Source: Sorghum bicolor
Lineage: Eukaryota > Streptophyta > Magnoliopsida > Poales > Poaceae
Length of the DNA: 64,000 nt
Reading direction: 5' to 3'
NCBI RefSeq assembly: GCF_000003195.3
Contig: NC_012875.2
Location: 14,742,512 to 14,806,511 of the forward strand
In this document: positions 1 through 11,330 of the stretch, in pieces
Numbering within the stretch: the stretch's first letter is position 1
How the letters are laid out: each line of letters begins with the position of its first letter
The notes under the pieces: generated by a model
Told to the model about the DNA's origin: nothing
Databases searched by the model: none
What the model saw: only the letters and a program-made list of their open reading frames with translations
Position numbers and translations under genes: made by a program

Positions 1-1641
1 CCGAACTACCAGGATATTTTCGACTGCAGTCACATTAGTGGCATGAACTTGCCCAATTGCCCGTTTGGGAGTAGCTAATTGGATTAGAAGGTAAGAATTC
101 TCATTGGGCAATGGTATTTTAATGGTTCGATGCAAAGTGTCTAGCACAAATCCTCGTTGTGCCATCCAGTTCATGCCTAGTATGACATCAATCTCTTGGT
201 CTTTAAGAACAATCATGCTAGTGGGAAAACTATGCCCACCAAATTCGATGGGTATCTGGTGAACCATTTCTTTAGAACTCAGTCGTCCTCCTGGCGACTG
301 TATATAAAAATGATCTTTTGTTTCCCCAATGGGTATGCCTTGCTTCATCTCAAAGGTGCGGTTGATGAATGTATGAGATGCACCAGAATCGAAAAGCATT
401 AAGGCAGGATATTTCGCAACAGGGAACGTACCCATCATTACCGGTTCTCCTTCCGGTATTGTCTCCACCTCTGTGTGGAAGACTTGTCCCACCATCTTTA
501 CAGGTTTACCCCTTTGTGCATTTTGTCCTTTCTGAGCCCCATTTTTGAATTGGCTCGGCTGGGGTTGGCCAATGGGTGGCCTTTGGAAAGTGGGGTTAGT
601 TTGGTGAGGGTAGGGGCATTCTTTAGAAAAATGCCCAGGCTTACCACAATTGAAACAAGGATAATTGTGGCTGGGCGGAGCAGTGGGACGAACACCTGGG
701 GCGTTCAGCTGGCGTGGTGCAGTGGCGTTGGCAGTAGGTCGAGGATATACCTGCTGCCTAGGTCTATACTGTGGAGGGGGAAAGGGACCACGAGAAGGTG
801 ACGGCGCTGGAAAGCGTCCGTGGCCCTGTGGATGATAAATGATCCTCTGGTGCTTTTGACCGCGACCAGAGAAGGAGGAAGAAGCGGCCTTCTTCTTTGT
901 TTCTTTGTGTTTTCTATTCTTTTCTTCTGAGGCGATGGCAATATTTACCGCCTCGTAGAAAGTAGCATTTTGACATGTGGTCATCATGGTCTGAAGTTTG
1001 GTATTCAGACCACGCATGAAACAGGCCTTCTTCTTTTTATCCATGTTCACATGGTCCGTGGCATACTGAGAAAGATGATTAAATTTTGCCACGTATTCCA
1101 TCACACTTTTATCGCCTTGCTGCAAGGTGAGAAATTCTTTGGCCTTCATGGCCATAAGCCCTTCTGGAATATAATGGGCGCGGAACGCGTCCTTAAATTC
1201 TGCCCCAGTGACCTAGTGTCTTGGATTTTGGATAGCTAGGAAATTTTCCCACCAGGCCCCCGCAGCTCCCCGAAGCTGTTGGGCTGCGAACAGGGGCTTT
1301 TGAGTTTTCGAACATCGGATCAGACTGAACTTGTGCTCCATTGTCCGAAGCCAGTCGTCAGCCTCTAAAGGCTCATCAGCCTTGGTGAATACCGGGGGCC
1401 TTGTCTCGGTGAAGTCCACGTACCGAGTTTCTCCCTCCCCATTGTGCTGTGCTCTGAAGTTTGGGGCGGGGTGTGGTTGGCGTTGTGCTAACTCGCGCAA
1501 CAAGCGGGCATTGTCGGTAGTGGCACTCAAAAGAACAGCAATAGCATCTGCTAGGGAAGGTGGAGCAGGTGGAGGGTTAGGGATGTCCTCCCCTCCCTGA
1601 GAAGACCCGGCTCCATCAGATCCACGTGTGCGCATCGGCAT
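1..1641 (-). pseudogene. T1 gag-protease, partial, one in-frame stop
   Basis: Gag makes the virus-like particle and the retropepsin cuts the polyprotein. The start at 1641 opens MPMRTRGSDG. A proline-rich N terminus is followed by a capsid-type region with the WLRTMEHKF and GAWWENF signatures (about 1400-1230). A TAG at 1213-1215 interrupts the frame, which then stays open to the window edge. A basic, proline-rich linker leads to a CCHC zinc knuckle (CFNCGKPGHFSKEC, about 618-660). The protease active site DSGASHTF is near 367-390 and the second motif ILGMNWM is near 150-170. The polymerase domains would follow to the left of base 1. The stop is the only break I found, so the copy may be recently dead or translated by readthrough. 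The family call is secure; the exact clade rests on LTR and ORF0 features. Confidence 0.88.
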
Positions 1642-1847
1642 CTGCTACAAGGATCATATGTACTCGTTACCACATGGAATCCATATCTTAAATCATATCT
1701 TACATACTTCAATTTATTTATCAAACATCAGTTCAGCACACTGGAAATAAACGAGTGAAACTTTAAAGAAAAACACTATACTATAGATTTGACCCAACTA
1801 CGGTAGACTAGGAATCCTACAACGACGTTGCCCGCAACTACACCGAA

Positions 1848-2552
1848 CTAGTCGGTGTGGTCAGAGCCGTAGCCCGGGTCGTCATTGTCATCGCCATGGT
1901 TACCCCCCGGGTTATCGTCGCCGGAGTCAGATTCCTCCTCGTCACTGAGGTCTTGGTCGGGCTCCCCATCATCCACCAACTCTCCGTCAGTGTCCATCTC
2001 CCCTTCACCTAGAGGTGGATGGAGCTGATGGTATAAATCGAATGCAATATCACGGTACTGCATCGCCAAGTCGTTGACAGTGTCCAGATGATGTGCCAGC
2101 TCGAGCTTCTCTAGCTGCAGCTGATCCTCCCACTGCCACGCGACATCCCTCTGTGCGGTGACAGTGGCCGCCATCTTCACGTATAGATCTTTAAGGTACT
2201 TGGTTTTGTCCAGCTTAGCCTTCATTCTGGTCAGCTCGTGCATATGCGCGCTCCTAGCCTCCTCTTCTGGGGCAATAGCGGCATTTCTTTCTTCCACCAT
2301 GCGGGATAGCATCGCCTCGCAATGCTCGGTGGCTTGTTTTTGTTTTGTTAGTTGAGCTTTAAGTTCACCAATATCCATGACATTGTACATCCTTTCTCTC
2401 GTCACTTCGGTCAGCTCGGCAGACAACCTTTCCATCTCCTGGTGAGATGGGGAACGGCTACTGCTAGCCTGTTCGCTTGGCGAGGCCAACTGGTGTCTAG
2501 GCACCCCTTTAGGACCAGTTCTCTTGCGCGGAGTCTGCTTCCAACGACCCAT
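1848..2552 (-). CDS. T1 ORF0, coiled-coil protein of unknown function upstream of gag
   Basis: This is an intact 234-codon ORF between the leader and gag. The N terminus is basic and serine-rich (MGRWKQTPRKRTGPKG), residues 35-160 are rich in Glu, Lys, Leu and Gln with heptad spacing typical of coiled coils, and the C terminus is a very acidic Asp/Gly tail. No enzyme motif is visible. Known: RIRE3-like grass elements are described with an ORF preceding gag, function unknown. The start codon lies one base after a splice-acceptor-like CTACAG (see the intron entry), which supports this start. T3 has an ORF at the same place whose C-terminal half is also coiled coil. A particle-associated or RNA-binding accessory role is possible but unproven. 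Confidence 0.7.
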   Translation of the reverse strand: MGRWKQTPRKRTGPKGVPRHQLASPSEQASSSRSPSHQEMERLSAELTEVTRERMYNVMDIGELKAQLTKQKQATEHCEAMLSRMVEERNAAIAPEEEARSAHMHELTRMKAKLDKTKYLKDLYVKMAATVTAQRDVAWQWEDQLQLEKLELAHHLDTVNDLAMQYRDIAFDLYHQLHPPLGEGEMDTDGELVDDGEPDQDLSDEEESDSGDDNPGGNHGDDNDDPGYGSDHTD

Positions 2553-2553
2553 C

Positions 2554-2689
2554 CTGTAGAGGGTAAGTTTGGATTAGTAAGGGAGACCTTAAAGGTTAGC
2601 AAGAATGGGAATGATTCTATACAACCCAACCCAAACAAAGAGGAAGGGATTTAACCAAGTGACATATCATGATGCATGCACGTACTTAC
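2554..2689 (-). other. T1 candidate leader intron ending at ORF0
   Basis: On the minus strand a donor-like C|GTAAGT begins at 2689 and an acceptor-like CTCTACAG ends at 2554, one base before the ORF0 ATG. The length is 136 bp. Directly after the donor comes CGTGCATGCATCATG, which is also found after the matching site in T2 (12471) and T3 (62979). Inference only: no transcript evidence. Confidence 0.45.
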
Positions 2690-2910
2690 GATTCGTACTA
2701 GAAATTCATAACAATATTACTTCAAACTTTTATAACATAGGGCAATACTTTATGTTGCTCCTCCACATGACCTCGAAAATTCTAGCCAAGCCTACAGATA
2801 AGGGTAAGGTAGGACTAAAGCACTTGGACTCAAAATAGGCAAGTTTATAGTATTGGATCCAAATGGTTTTGAAGTTTTTCAAAGGATAGAGCAGACGTCT
2901 TAGCAACGAA

Positions 2911-2923
2911 TGCTCCGATACCA
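2911..2923 (-). other. T1 primer binding site (initiator tRNA-Met type)
   Basis: The minus strand reads TGGTATCGGAGCA, one base away from the common plant Ty3/gypsy site TGGTATCAGAGC. Two bases separate it from the LTR end at 2926. It fixes the LTR boundary and the element's direction. Confidence 0.88.
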
Positions 2924-3467
2924 GCTGTGACAGAACCTCCTAAGTGTTTGGGCCCACCGACACCTGTCATTGTCCTAAGGACCTCTGACGGTGATGCCGG
3001 GGAACCTCCCACTCTAGAAGTCCGATGAGCATCTCAGGACGCTCATTCCACCGCTACCTGTTGCGTATCAAGCAAGCTCGTCCTGACCACTAGTGATGGT
3101 CAATTAACGAGAACTTCTTCTTCTCACCTTTACAGGATAGCAAGTGGCCACCTTAACACCAGGATCACTCGTTGCGAAGACATTGTAGTATCACAAACGA
3201 CATAAGACCAAAATAATATTTCAGAGTAAAACAGCGGAAGCATTACATAACTTAATTTACAAAAGTAGTTCTTCCAAATAGTAGAGTGTTATTACAAGCC
3301 AGGTCCAGCGGAGCAACTTAAACTTTAGTACACAGACTACAAATTTACAGACCCTGCCCATGGGTCACGCTCACTCTTCCTCGTCGTCAACTTCGACGAC
3401 GGTCACACAACAGGGTCCGAAACATGTCGGCTCCTGAGCTTCACCTGCAACAGGGGTTATAAAACCC

Positions 3468-3485
3468 TGAGTACGGGAGTACTCA
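3468..3485 (-). promoter_or_regulatory. Conserved LTR hairpin TGAGTAC-loop-GTACTCA (T1)
   Basis: A perfect 7 bp inverted repeat with a 4 base loop. On the minus strand it is preceded by GGTAAGTCT and followed by CAGGGTT and then a TGTTGCAG. The same arrangement recurs in three LTR copies of the T2/T3 family (8602, 11311, 61714). It may be an RNA structure near a transcript end or a small splice module. Confidence 0.6.
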
Positions 3486-3520
3486 ACAAGACTTACCTGG
3501 CGGAAAAAGAGGAGAACTTA

Positions 3521-3822
3521 GGGTCCTTTTGGTTGGGCTTTTGAACCTGCTTTTGCTTTTGTAAAAGCCAAAAGCCAACCAAAGGGCCCAAAAGCCACAA
3601 GTGCTTTTGCTCAAAAGCAGCTTTACTCATAGTACAAATCCAAAAGCACCTCACCCCCTGCTTTCACTGACTTTTGGGATCCGTTCAGTTTGTTTTCAAA
3701 AGCCACAAGTGACCAACCAAATGACTTTTGGGTTTCTTAAAGCTCACATCCCACAGCAGCTTTTCAAAAGCTCAAAGCTCACAGTAGCTTTTCCAAAAGT
3801 CACAGCCCAACCAAACACACCC
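3521..3822. mobile_element. Tourist-like MITE (PIF/Harbinger type) in the T1 LTR
   Basis: A 302 bp insertion with inverted ends (left GGGTCCTTTTGGTTGGGCTT; right, read inverted, GGGTGTGTTTGGTTGGGCT). It is bounded on both sides by TTA (3518-3520 and 3823-3825), the 3 bp target duplication of PIF/Harbinger elements. It has no coding capacity; the interior is dominated by AAAAGC and GCTTTT runs that could fold back. It would be mobilised by a transposase supplied elsewhere. Confidence 0.85.
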
Positions 3823-4793
3823 TTAGGAATGCAGGCTTAGGGTAGACAAGGGGTGGCTGAGCAAGGAGCCAAATTGTTTTGCTAAAAAACTTACTAATAG
3901 TGCATCCTTACTTTCAAGTTTTACCCGCGAATTCCTCTCCTCAAGAGGCCGAGGAGTTCGAGGACAGTCTATCTAGTTGCTTCTCACAGACAAGTCTGTA
4001 AGTTCCTAGTCCTTAACCAAAGTATTATCTATCCAACGGCCATAGCTTCATGTCACTCTGAGTCCGGGAATTGGGATCCGTACCTCATGAGACATTTCCC
4101 CCTTTCTTCTTTTATCACTTAGTTGCATATTTATCTACGATGAGGGTCAGTGGATTGAGTCTCCCAATCGGGGAGCAACGACGATTCGAACCGCTTACCA
4201 ATCCAGCTGGAGTTCCTAACCACCCGACATATGTAGAACCAAATCTTACATATGTCAACCCAAATCGAGCTCTCCCCAAATTTGACCAGGTTCGCGGCAC
4301 CCGAGAGCATAGTACCCCACCATCTAGCCCATTTGCCAGGAGGGTACACGCTACTCTCGCCATCGCTCCACGCCCAGTGCGTGAGTAGCTGTTCGCGTTG
4401 AGGGATCACAAGACCGGCCTTACCGAGGGCAATTGGCTAGTAATATAAATTCTCAACCCAGCGGGCCATCAACGGACCGGTCCTTAACCGACACAGTTGG
4501 AGACACTACTTTAAGACTCCATTCTTAAAGCAAGTCCACCGACCGGTCTCAAATTGAAACATCATTGACCATAAGTGTATTCCACAACAACCCTTCAAAC
4601 CTTCTTGTTTGAAAACCTATCTAGTAGCAGGGCTAACCATTACTACGCGATTTTAAAATAAAACAGGTGTCAAGGACAGGACAACAAATATCAAGGTAGT
4701 AAATGCAGCAAGTAGGTTAACCCAATTCTCAACTACCTAATGCAGCATTTTCAATTCATAAGTGATAAAAGATTTAAAACATTCAAGGAGGGG

Positions 4794-4926
4794 TTAATGC
4801 ATCCGGGGCTTACCTTGGTTGCAGAGCTGATAGGGACCCTCGGAGACTTCCCATGCCTCGGATCCTACTTCCTCGAACGGAGCACCGATCTCGGGGTTCG
4901 GTTCAACGGTCGCTCCTTCGGTCACG
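4794..4926 (-). other. Acidic peptide-coding stretch in T1 LTR
   Basis: One minus-strand frame reads an acidic peptide with EPNPEIGAPFEEVGSEAWE and ends QGKPRMH before a stop at 4794-4796. The last codons (GGT AAG CCC CGG) align with GGC AAG CCC CGG that ends a similar acidic frame in the T2/T3 LTRs (7541, 10240, 60609). No good start codon is visible, so an upstream exon or a non-coding explanation is possible. Confidence 0.4.
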
Positions 4927-7247
4927 TGCACTATACGCAAAATGATGGATGCTCATGATATGCGTATGACAAATTTTTAAGAAGGACCGAGTTGAGTACA
5001 ACTGGCCTTTTCGGTGCAACACAGACTAAACAATAATTAAAGTTGTTTACCATTTTAGTGTTTTTACCCAAGAGGTTGCATCAGTAACTTAAGATTTCCC
5101 TTAACTCACAATTATTCTTAATTAATTCATAAGTAACTGATTATTACTCCTTTATACTCTAATTAATTCTTAATTAAGTATTAATGGCAGTAATTAAGCA
5201 TTAATACCAAACAATAATTAAGTGCCAAAGGTCATTAAAGTTAATGACCTCAGGTCATCATACAATCCCAAAATCACTCAAATCCTAATTTTGATAATTT
5301 AAACTAATTATCATCTAATTATTCTAGAATTATTATTTAATTACTAATCAAGGGTTTAATGATATTTTATACAAACATTATCCAAATGCCACCAAATTTT
5401 GGTGATTTTTGGATATACCCATAAATTATAAAAATTCATGGAAGTTTGATTTACCAACTAAAAGAGGCAATTTTTATATACATGCAAACTACCAGAAAAT
5501 AAAATCTAATATTTTTCCTGTGTTCTACTCATTTTATGGAACCTATACAAATATTTCCATGATTTTTGAATCAGTACCCAATTTTCTACACAAAATCAAA
5601 CATAAAACAAATTTTGCATAAAAGGAAAAAGGGAAAAAGCATTATGCTGCGAGCGGCCCAGGAACTCGGCCCGCAGGCCGGCCCGATCACGCTCGGCCCA
5701 CCCGGCGCTGCGCGCGCACTCTCCCTCCTCAGGTGGTCACTGACGGGCGGGACCCGCCCGTCAGATGCTTCTTCCACCTCCCGCCGCGGTCCCGGCGAGC
5801 TCAATCTCATCGCTGGTGAGCTCCCGGCCTCCGCGATAGGGCGGGCCAGCATCCTCAGCCTCCTACGCATCTCTTGCGGTGCTCGGACCACGCGCTACCC
5901 CCCTCAATCCCCCTTGCTTGCGTCCACAGCGGACGGCGGCACTGACCGTGCGAGCACCGGCCACTGCAAGCGAGTAAACCGCGAACCAAAGAGCGCATAA
6001 GCATCAGTGGCTCACCATGACTTCAACGAAGCAGAGAGCGACGGTTGAGAAGCTCGGAGAGGAGCTGGCGGCGGTGAAGTGTCCACGGCGGCGTTTCGGC
6101 CGGGATTGGGGAAGGACGGATTGGTTGAGGGCTACAAGGGGTTAGAGCTTGCGAGAGGGCGCGCAATCGGTTGCTAGGGTCTTGGCGAAGCTGCTGGTGT
6201 GCTCGGGTGGCTTGGAAAGGGAGCGAGTGAGGCGAATTTTGCAGGCGCAGCAAGGTCGTCGGCGTTGAGCGGAAAGGAGAAAAACGAGGTGGCCGTGCAG
6301 TGTGGTCACTGAGGGGAGTGGATGAGCACGCCGGGGGCTCGTCCACTTCATGGCGGGCTCGCGCAGCCAAGCAGCTGCGTGGCTAGGTTCGTGGCGGCGC
6401 ACGCGAAGGCGGCGCCTGCCCGCCCTGCGGCCGCGGTGGACGGAGCTCGTGATCCTCATTGGATCACTGTAGTCGTCCCTATCCACCTTGCTTTGGTATT
6501 TTGCAAAATTCTTCCAAAATTTGAACTGAAGACAAAATTCCACCAAAACGAAAGTCATTCAGAATTTTACAAGCTACAAAACTTCTTTTGGTGACCAAAG
6601 CTAACTCTGAGTGGAAAATGGTGAATTTGACAAAACAGTTTGAATTTCAAAACTCAAATTAGGGAAATTCCAATTTTTGAATTGGGGCAGATCAGAATTT
6701 CCAAAATTACTTTTGATTTTCCATAACAACTTGAAAAATTCCCAACATGAAAATTGTTCAACTTTTTGAGCTCTACAACTTTCATGTTGGTCACTTTTCC
6801 AGATTCCAAATAGATTTGAATTGGGGATTCAAATCGGAAAAGGGGACACTTTCTGGAAATCTGTATTTTTAAAATTACTTTGAATTTTGTATTGAAACTT
6901 CAAAAACTCAAAACACCAAAGTTGTACATCTTGACAAGATCTACAACTTTGCTTTTGAACTCATCCCCAAATTTTGCATAGTTTTTAAGTTACACAAAAG
7001 GGGGCAAATCTAGGGTTCTAAAAGATCAGGGTTTTCCCCCTATTTTCTCGGAAACCTTCAACACAAGGGATTTCACAACCACACTAGCTTCAATACACAA
7101 TATAAACACACTTTAGTTCCCTAAGCACAAGCAACCAAAGTAAATTTGTTTTAGGTTGGTGCATCAAGTTGTGCTTCACAAATATGCGATGCAATGCTCA
7201 TGATGACATGATCCAGTTTTAGTAACCGTAACATCGGGGATGTTACA

Positions 7248-7360
7248 TCTTCCCCGAGTGCAATTCTTCCCCAAGAGCAACACTCGGGAAAGACTGGCTT
7301 CCCCGAGTGCTCGATTTTTGGCTCTCGGGGAAGCCTTTGACACTCAGGAAATTTCCATTC
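7248..7360. repeat. Hairpin-rich scrap, possibly CACTA subterminal sequence
   Basis: About 110 bp with CTTCCCCGAGTGC repeated in both directions. One pair forms a hairpin at about 7298-7336, where CTTCCCCGAGTGCTCG faces CTCTCGGGGAAG. Repeated short inverted motifs of this kind are usual near CACTA transposon ends, but no terminal CACTA or transposase is present. It abuts the T1 LTR on the left and T2 LTR sequence on the right. Confidence 0.3.
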
Positions 7361-7540
7361 TCCTGTATGATCATTTGGTATTCACTTACATAAGCATTGC
7401 ACCCCGGGCATCTCGCACTCCACTCATGACTGCACATGCATGATACAGGCTCGCAGGAGAACGAGGTGGGACCCGAGGAGCAGGAGGAGACCCAGGAGCA
7501 GGAACTTCTGGGAGGACCAGAGCCAGAAGGAGAGCTGCAG

Positions 7541-7594
7541 GAGTGCCCGGACCATAGGCCTAGCACGTTCGAGAAAGGCAAGCCCCGGAGCATC
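7541..7594 (+). other. Conserved acidic peptide end in LTR copy 1 (ECPDHRPST..GKPRSI)
   Basis: Eighteen codons at the end of an acidic frame that is open from at least 7436 and rich in Glu, Gln and Pro. The aligned frame in T3 (60609-60662) keeps Arg as AGG versus CGT and Ser as AGC versus TCT, and other changes fall at third positions. That pattern is expected if the protein sequence, not the DNA, was kept. Confidence 0.5.
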
Positions 7595-8601
7595 CTAAGT
7601 CTCCCTATTCTCGCTAACTTAATTTGTTATATCACGGGTGTGTTACTATGATGCATTTAAGTGATAGGAGTTGCTTGATACCATTGATGCATACTTACTC
7701 CTTGATATCACCACCTGTTTATCTACCTTGTCCTATGTAGATAGGCTCGGAGTCTATGCTTAGCTTGCTTAGTATGGTAGATGTCGGGTGATTTCCTCTC
7801 ACCTGCGAGATATAGGTGGATACCTGAATGTTACCTGTCGATGCTATGATGAAAAATAACCAAGTGTGGGAATGAACAAGTGGGTCTTATGGTGGTGTTG
7901 ACCGTAGTGCCCCTGCCTTGTCGATTAAGGATCGATCGTTGACGGCCCTCTTGTCATGTTGAACGCATTCCCAACACTTAGCTGGAAGGATAAGTCGTTC
8001 CGACCGCGAAGCCTGAGCACTATCCGGGCCACGAATCGACCCGATGTACACGCTGTATTGGTGATGGTTCAGGAGAACGACGATGGCGCGACGCGCAACC
8101 TTGGTATACCTTGGATACCTCGGTCGCCGGAACGGTCCTCCGGTACAGGCGATGCCTGTCGAACCCGTGAATTGATCGTGGATAGTGCAATACGGTGATC
8201 TGTAGCTCACTTGATCAGTGAGTGTGGTTTGTGTGGGGAATAAACTCGCCAGCTGGTTAGAAATCGATTCGAATCACCATCACTCCTGGATAGTGGGCAC
8301 TTGACTTGAGCTTCGCCCTCGTAGTAAGGACTGTGAAACACTTGGGTTATGATAAGTAATGAACTGTGAATGTTATGATAAGGTACTATCATATCACAAC
8401 ATTGTTTGCAATAGTACAGGTGCAAATCTAGATGATAGGTAATGACAATACTTAACTTCAGCTAAATAAAAGAAAGGAGGATATCAGATTACACCTCTAA
8501 AATAGGTAATGCTTTTATGCAAAGGTCTTAGCTACCCCACTATACAGCCTTCATGATCCTTGAAGAGTCTTTTACTTTGGTTTATGACGGGTAAGTCTAG
8601 C

Positions 8602-8621
8602 TGAGTACATCCTCATACTCA
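8602..8621 (+). promoter_or_regulatory. LTR hairpin TGAGTAC..ATACTCA (T2 copy 1)
   Basis: Same hairpin as 3468-3485, with one G-U pair in the stem. It is preceded by GGGTAAGTC and followed by AGGGTT and TTTTGCAG, which together look like a very small intron (about 60 bp). Confidence 0.5.
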
Positions 8622-10239
8622 GGGTTCTATTCCCATGTTGTTTTGCAGATGGTCAGATGTACTATGGGTATTGCATCCACTGCTTGTACCCAACAATGGG
8701 TGATGACTAGACCAAGAGCGACGGTCACTCTACCTCCTCTTTTGCTGTTGTGGGAATGATCAACTATGGCACTGTATGAGACTAAGGGTGTGTGTTATTT
8801 TAAAACTATGATGCTTCCGCTACTCTTGAACTTAGGTTGTAATAACTTTAAGGGAACTCCGATGTACTCGCTGAATGCGGTGAACTGAATGTAACTGTGG
8901 ATGGTGATCGCTGGACTTATTACGGTCTTGGCTGTACGTATGAGTTGTGGTTTGAAATCCTTCGAGGATTTCATGGACTACCAGGATTATATGAGCTTAA
9001 GTTTGATGGTTCGACTGTGCAAATGGTCACTATTAGGCTTAATCTCTTATAATTTTGGCGGTTCTGTTACAGATGACGTGTGGGACCCGTGGCCCACCTG
9101 TCGGCTGCTCACGCGAGGGGCGGGTGCACTGCACCGGATGCACCTAGCCGGATTCGGGGAGGATTTGAAATTGATTTCCAAAAAATGATTTCTCAGAAAT
9201 ATTTTAAATCGTATTAAATTCATATCCTGAGATCTATGGCTCCAAAAATGTTGAAACAAAGTTTGACATGTTCTATAAATCAAGATCTACAACCTGGTAA
9301 CTTTGCATGTTATGTTTGTACAACTTTTCTGTGTAAAAATATTTATTCCATGATTTTGCTGTTCTTTGGAAAATGTGTAGTAAATAAAATATAGCTCAGA
9401 AAAATGTGGTTCTTGTTTTTCTAGCTTTGCATGAATGTTTAGTCTCTAGGAAAAATATGTAACATAATATTTGCTGTAAGAATTGATTTATGATGATTTA
9501 AATGCTTGCATGACTGTAGTTTATGATTTTTAATAAATAATTGGACCATGCAATTAATCTGGAAATTTTTGTGGACATTTCTTATGTTAAGAAGCAATTT
9601 ATAAAAATATGAAATCTGTTGTTTGACACTTTATCACCAGTAGGGTATTTACACTTAATTACGTTGAATAAACTTGTGATTTTTGTGTGGGCCATGTTTC
9701 TTGTTCAAATACTATGAAAATTTGGTGATGGACATTATAAATAACCAGTGACCTACTGTAATTTTTGTAGAATTTATTGAAGCACAGAAGTATATGCTAC
9801 GGTTGTAGGTTTAATAATAAATTAATTAATTAAAGCCCTTGTTTTGCATGAGATGAATAAAATGCATTTGTGTTTGGTGTATCTTTGAAGCATCATGATA
9901 ACTTGCTGGTTAATAATAATTTGTAGAAGAGAATGCAATAAATTCTTACATGGTTACATGTTCTTGGATGATGTTGACTACCTTGTAGAGTAGTTTCTGG
10001 TTTCATCCTTTAGAACACATCTCCACCAGAGATGGGGTATGTATGTACTCATCTATGCACCATGTCATGATCATCTTGTATTAACTTTCATAAGCATTGC
10101 ACCTTGGGCATCTTGCACTACACTCATGAGCACACATGCATCATACAGGCTCGCAGGAGAACGAGATGGGACCCGAGGAGTAGGAGGAGACACAGGAGCA
10201 GGAACTTCCAGAGGACCAGAGCCGGAAGAAGATCTGCAA

Positions 10240-10293
10240 GAGTGCCTGGACTACAGGCCTAGCACCTTCGAGAGAGGCAAGCCTCGGAGCATT
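10240..10293 (+). other. Acidic peptide end, LTR copy 2 (decayed upstream)
   Basis: Encodes ECLDYRPSTFERGKPRSI. Upstream of it this copy has an in-frame TAG and a small deletion relative to copy 1, so the frame is broken there, while the C-terminal block remains open. Confidence 0.4.
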
Positions 10294-11310
10294 CTAAGTC
10301 TCCCTATTCTCGCTAACTTAATTTGTTATATCATGATTGTTTTACTATGCTGCATTTAAGTGATAGGAGTTGCTTGATACCATTGATGCATATTTACTCC
10401 TTGATATCACCAATTGTTATCTACCTTGTCCTAAGTAGATAGGCTCAGAGTCTATGCTTAGCTTGCTTAGCACGGTAGAAGTCGGGTGATTTCCTGTCAC
10501 CTGCGAGATATAGGTGGATACCTGATTGTCTAGCTGTCAATGCTATGGTGAAAAGTAACCAAGTGTGGGAAAGAAACTGAGACCGAGCTAGGTCTTATGG
10601 TGGTGTTGACTATAGTGCCCCTACCTGTGTCGATTAAGGACCGATCGTTGATGGCCCTCTTGTCATGTTGACGCATGCCCCACACTTAGCTGGAAGGATA
10701 AGTCGTTCCAACCGCGAAGCCTGAACACTATCTGGGCCGCGAATCGGCCCGATGTACGCGTTGTATTGGTGATGGTTGAGGAGAACAACGAGGGCGTGGC
10801 GTGCAACCTTGGCATACCTTGGATACCTTGGTCGCCAGAACGGTCCTCGGGTACAGGCAGTGCTTGTCGAACCCATGAATTGGTCCTGTATAGTGTAATA
10901 TGGTGATCTGTAGCTCACTTGATCAGTGAGTGTGGTGTGTGTGGGGAATAAACTCGCCAGTTGGTCAGAAATTGATTCGAATTGCCATCGCTCCTAGATA
11001 ATGAGCACTTGACATGAGCCCTGTCCTCGTAGTAAGGATTATGAAACACTGTGGTTATAGTAATGGATGACTTGTGAATGCTATGATAAGGTACTATCAT
11101 ATCACAACAATTGTTTGCAATAGTACAGGTGCAAATCTAGATGATAGGTAATAATACCTAACCTGAGCTAAATAAAAGAAAAGGGGTATGTTAGGATATA
11201 TTTCTAGATGGTTAATGCATTTATGCAAAAAGGGTTCAGCTATCCCACTAGATAGCCTTCATGACCCTTGAAGAATCTTTTATTTTGAGTTTATGTTGGG
11301 TAAGTCTAGG

Positions 11311-11330
11311 TGAGTACATTCTCGTACTCA
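11311..11330 (+). promoter_or_regulatory. LTR hairpin TGAGTAC..GTACTCA (T2 copy 2)
   Basis: Perfect 7 bp inverted repeat with a 6 base loop; same flanks as the other copies (GGTAAGTC before, AGGGTT and TTTTGCAG after). Confidence 0.55.

Larger units (their letters stand above)
1..7247 (-). mobile_element. T1: Tekay/RIRE3-like Ty3/gypsy retrotransposon, 5' part
   Basis: Seen: reading the minus strand, an LTR (7247 down to 2926) is followed after two bases by a tRNA-Met type primer site, a leader, a coiled-coil ORF0, then gag and an aspartic protease that runs off the window start. The LTR begins TGTAACATCC and ends TCACA. Known: very long LTRs beginning TGTAAC, a tRNA-Met primer site and an ORF before gag fit the Tekay/RIRE3 group of grass chromoviruses. 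Inferred: a fairly recent copy, because gag-protease has only one stop. The polymerase and 3' LTR lie outside the window. Confidence 0.85.
2926..7247 (-). repeat. T1 5' LTR, about 4.3 kb
   Basis: The LTR starts (minus strand) TGTAACATCCCCGATG at 7247 and ends CTGTCACA at 2926. It has no long gene. Contents: an A/T-rich part (about 5000-5640 and 6480-7200), a GC-rich part (5640-6480) with spurious ORFs, an acidic peptide-coding stretch (4794-4926), a MITE (3521-3822) and the TGAGTAC hairpin (3468-3485). The partner LTR is off the left edge, so age cannot be estimated here. Without the MITE the LTR is about 4.0 kb. Confidence 0.85.
7361..9071 (+). repeat. T2 LTR fragment, copy 1 (3' part)
   Basis: Aligns with 10040-11780 and with the T3 LTR end (60440-62178). 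It ends GTTCTGTTACA, the LTR terminus, at 9071, and continues directly into the middle of another LTR copy rather than into a primer site. It therefore looks like the right end of a 3' or solo LTR that lies in a related LTR. Its left end is truncated. No gene apart from the acidic peptide stretch. Confidence 0.7.

Noticed and set aside
475..801. Plus-strand 108-codon ORF
   Set aside because: It is the antisense of T1's zinc-knuckle region, where the minus frame is clearly gag.
5566..6000. ORFs on both strands in GC-rich LTR sequence of T1
   Set aside because: High GC removes stops in several frames; no family motif and no matching frame in T2 or T3.
7873..8210. LTR frames near 7887-8210 and 10634-10918, similar in both T2 copies
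   Set aside because: Similarity follows the DNA repeat, with non-synonymous changes and shifts as common as silent ones; unlike the acidic peptide there is no codon-level pattern.
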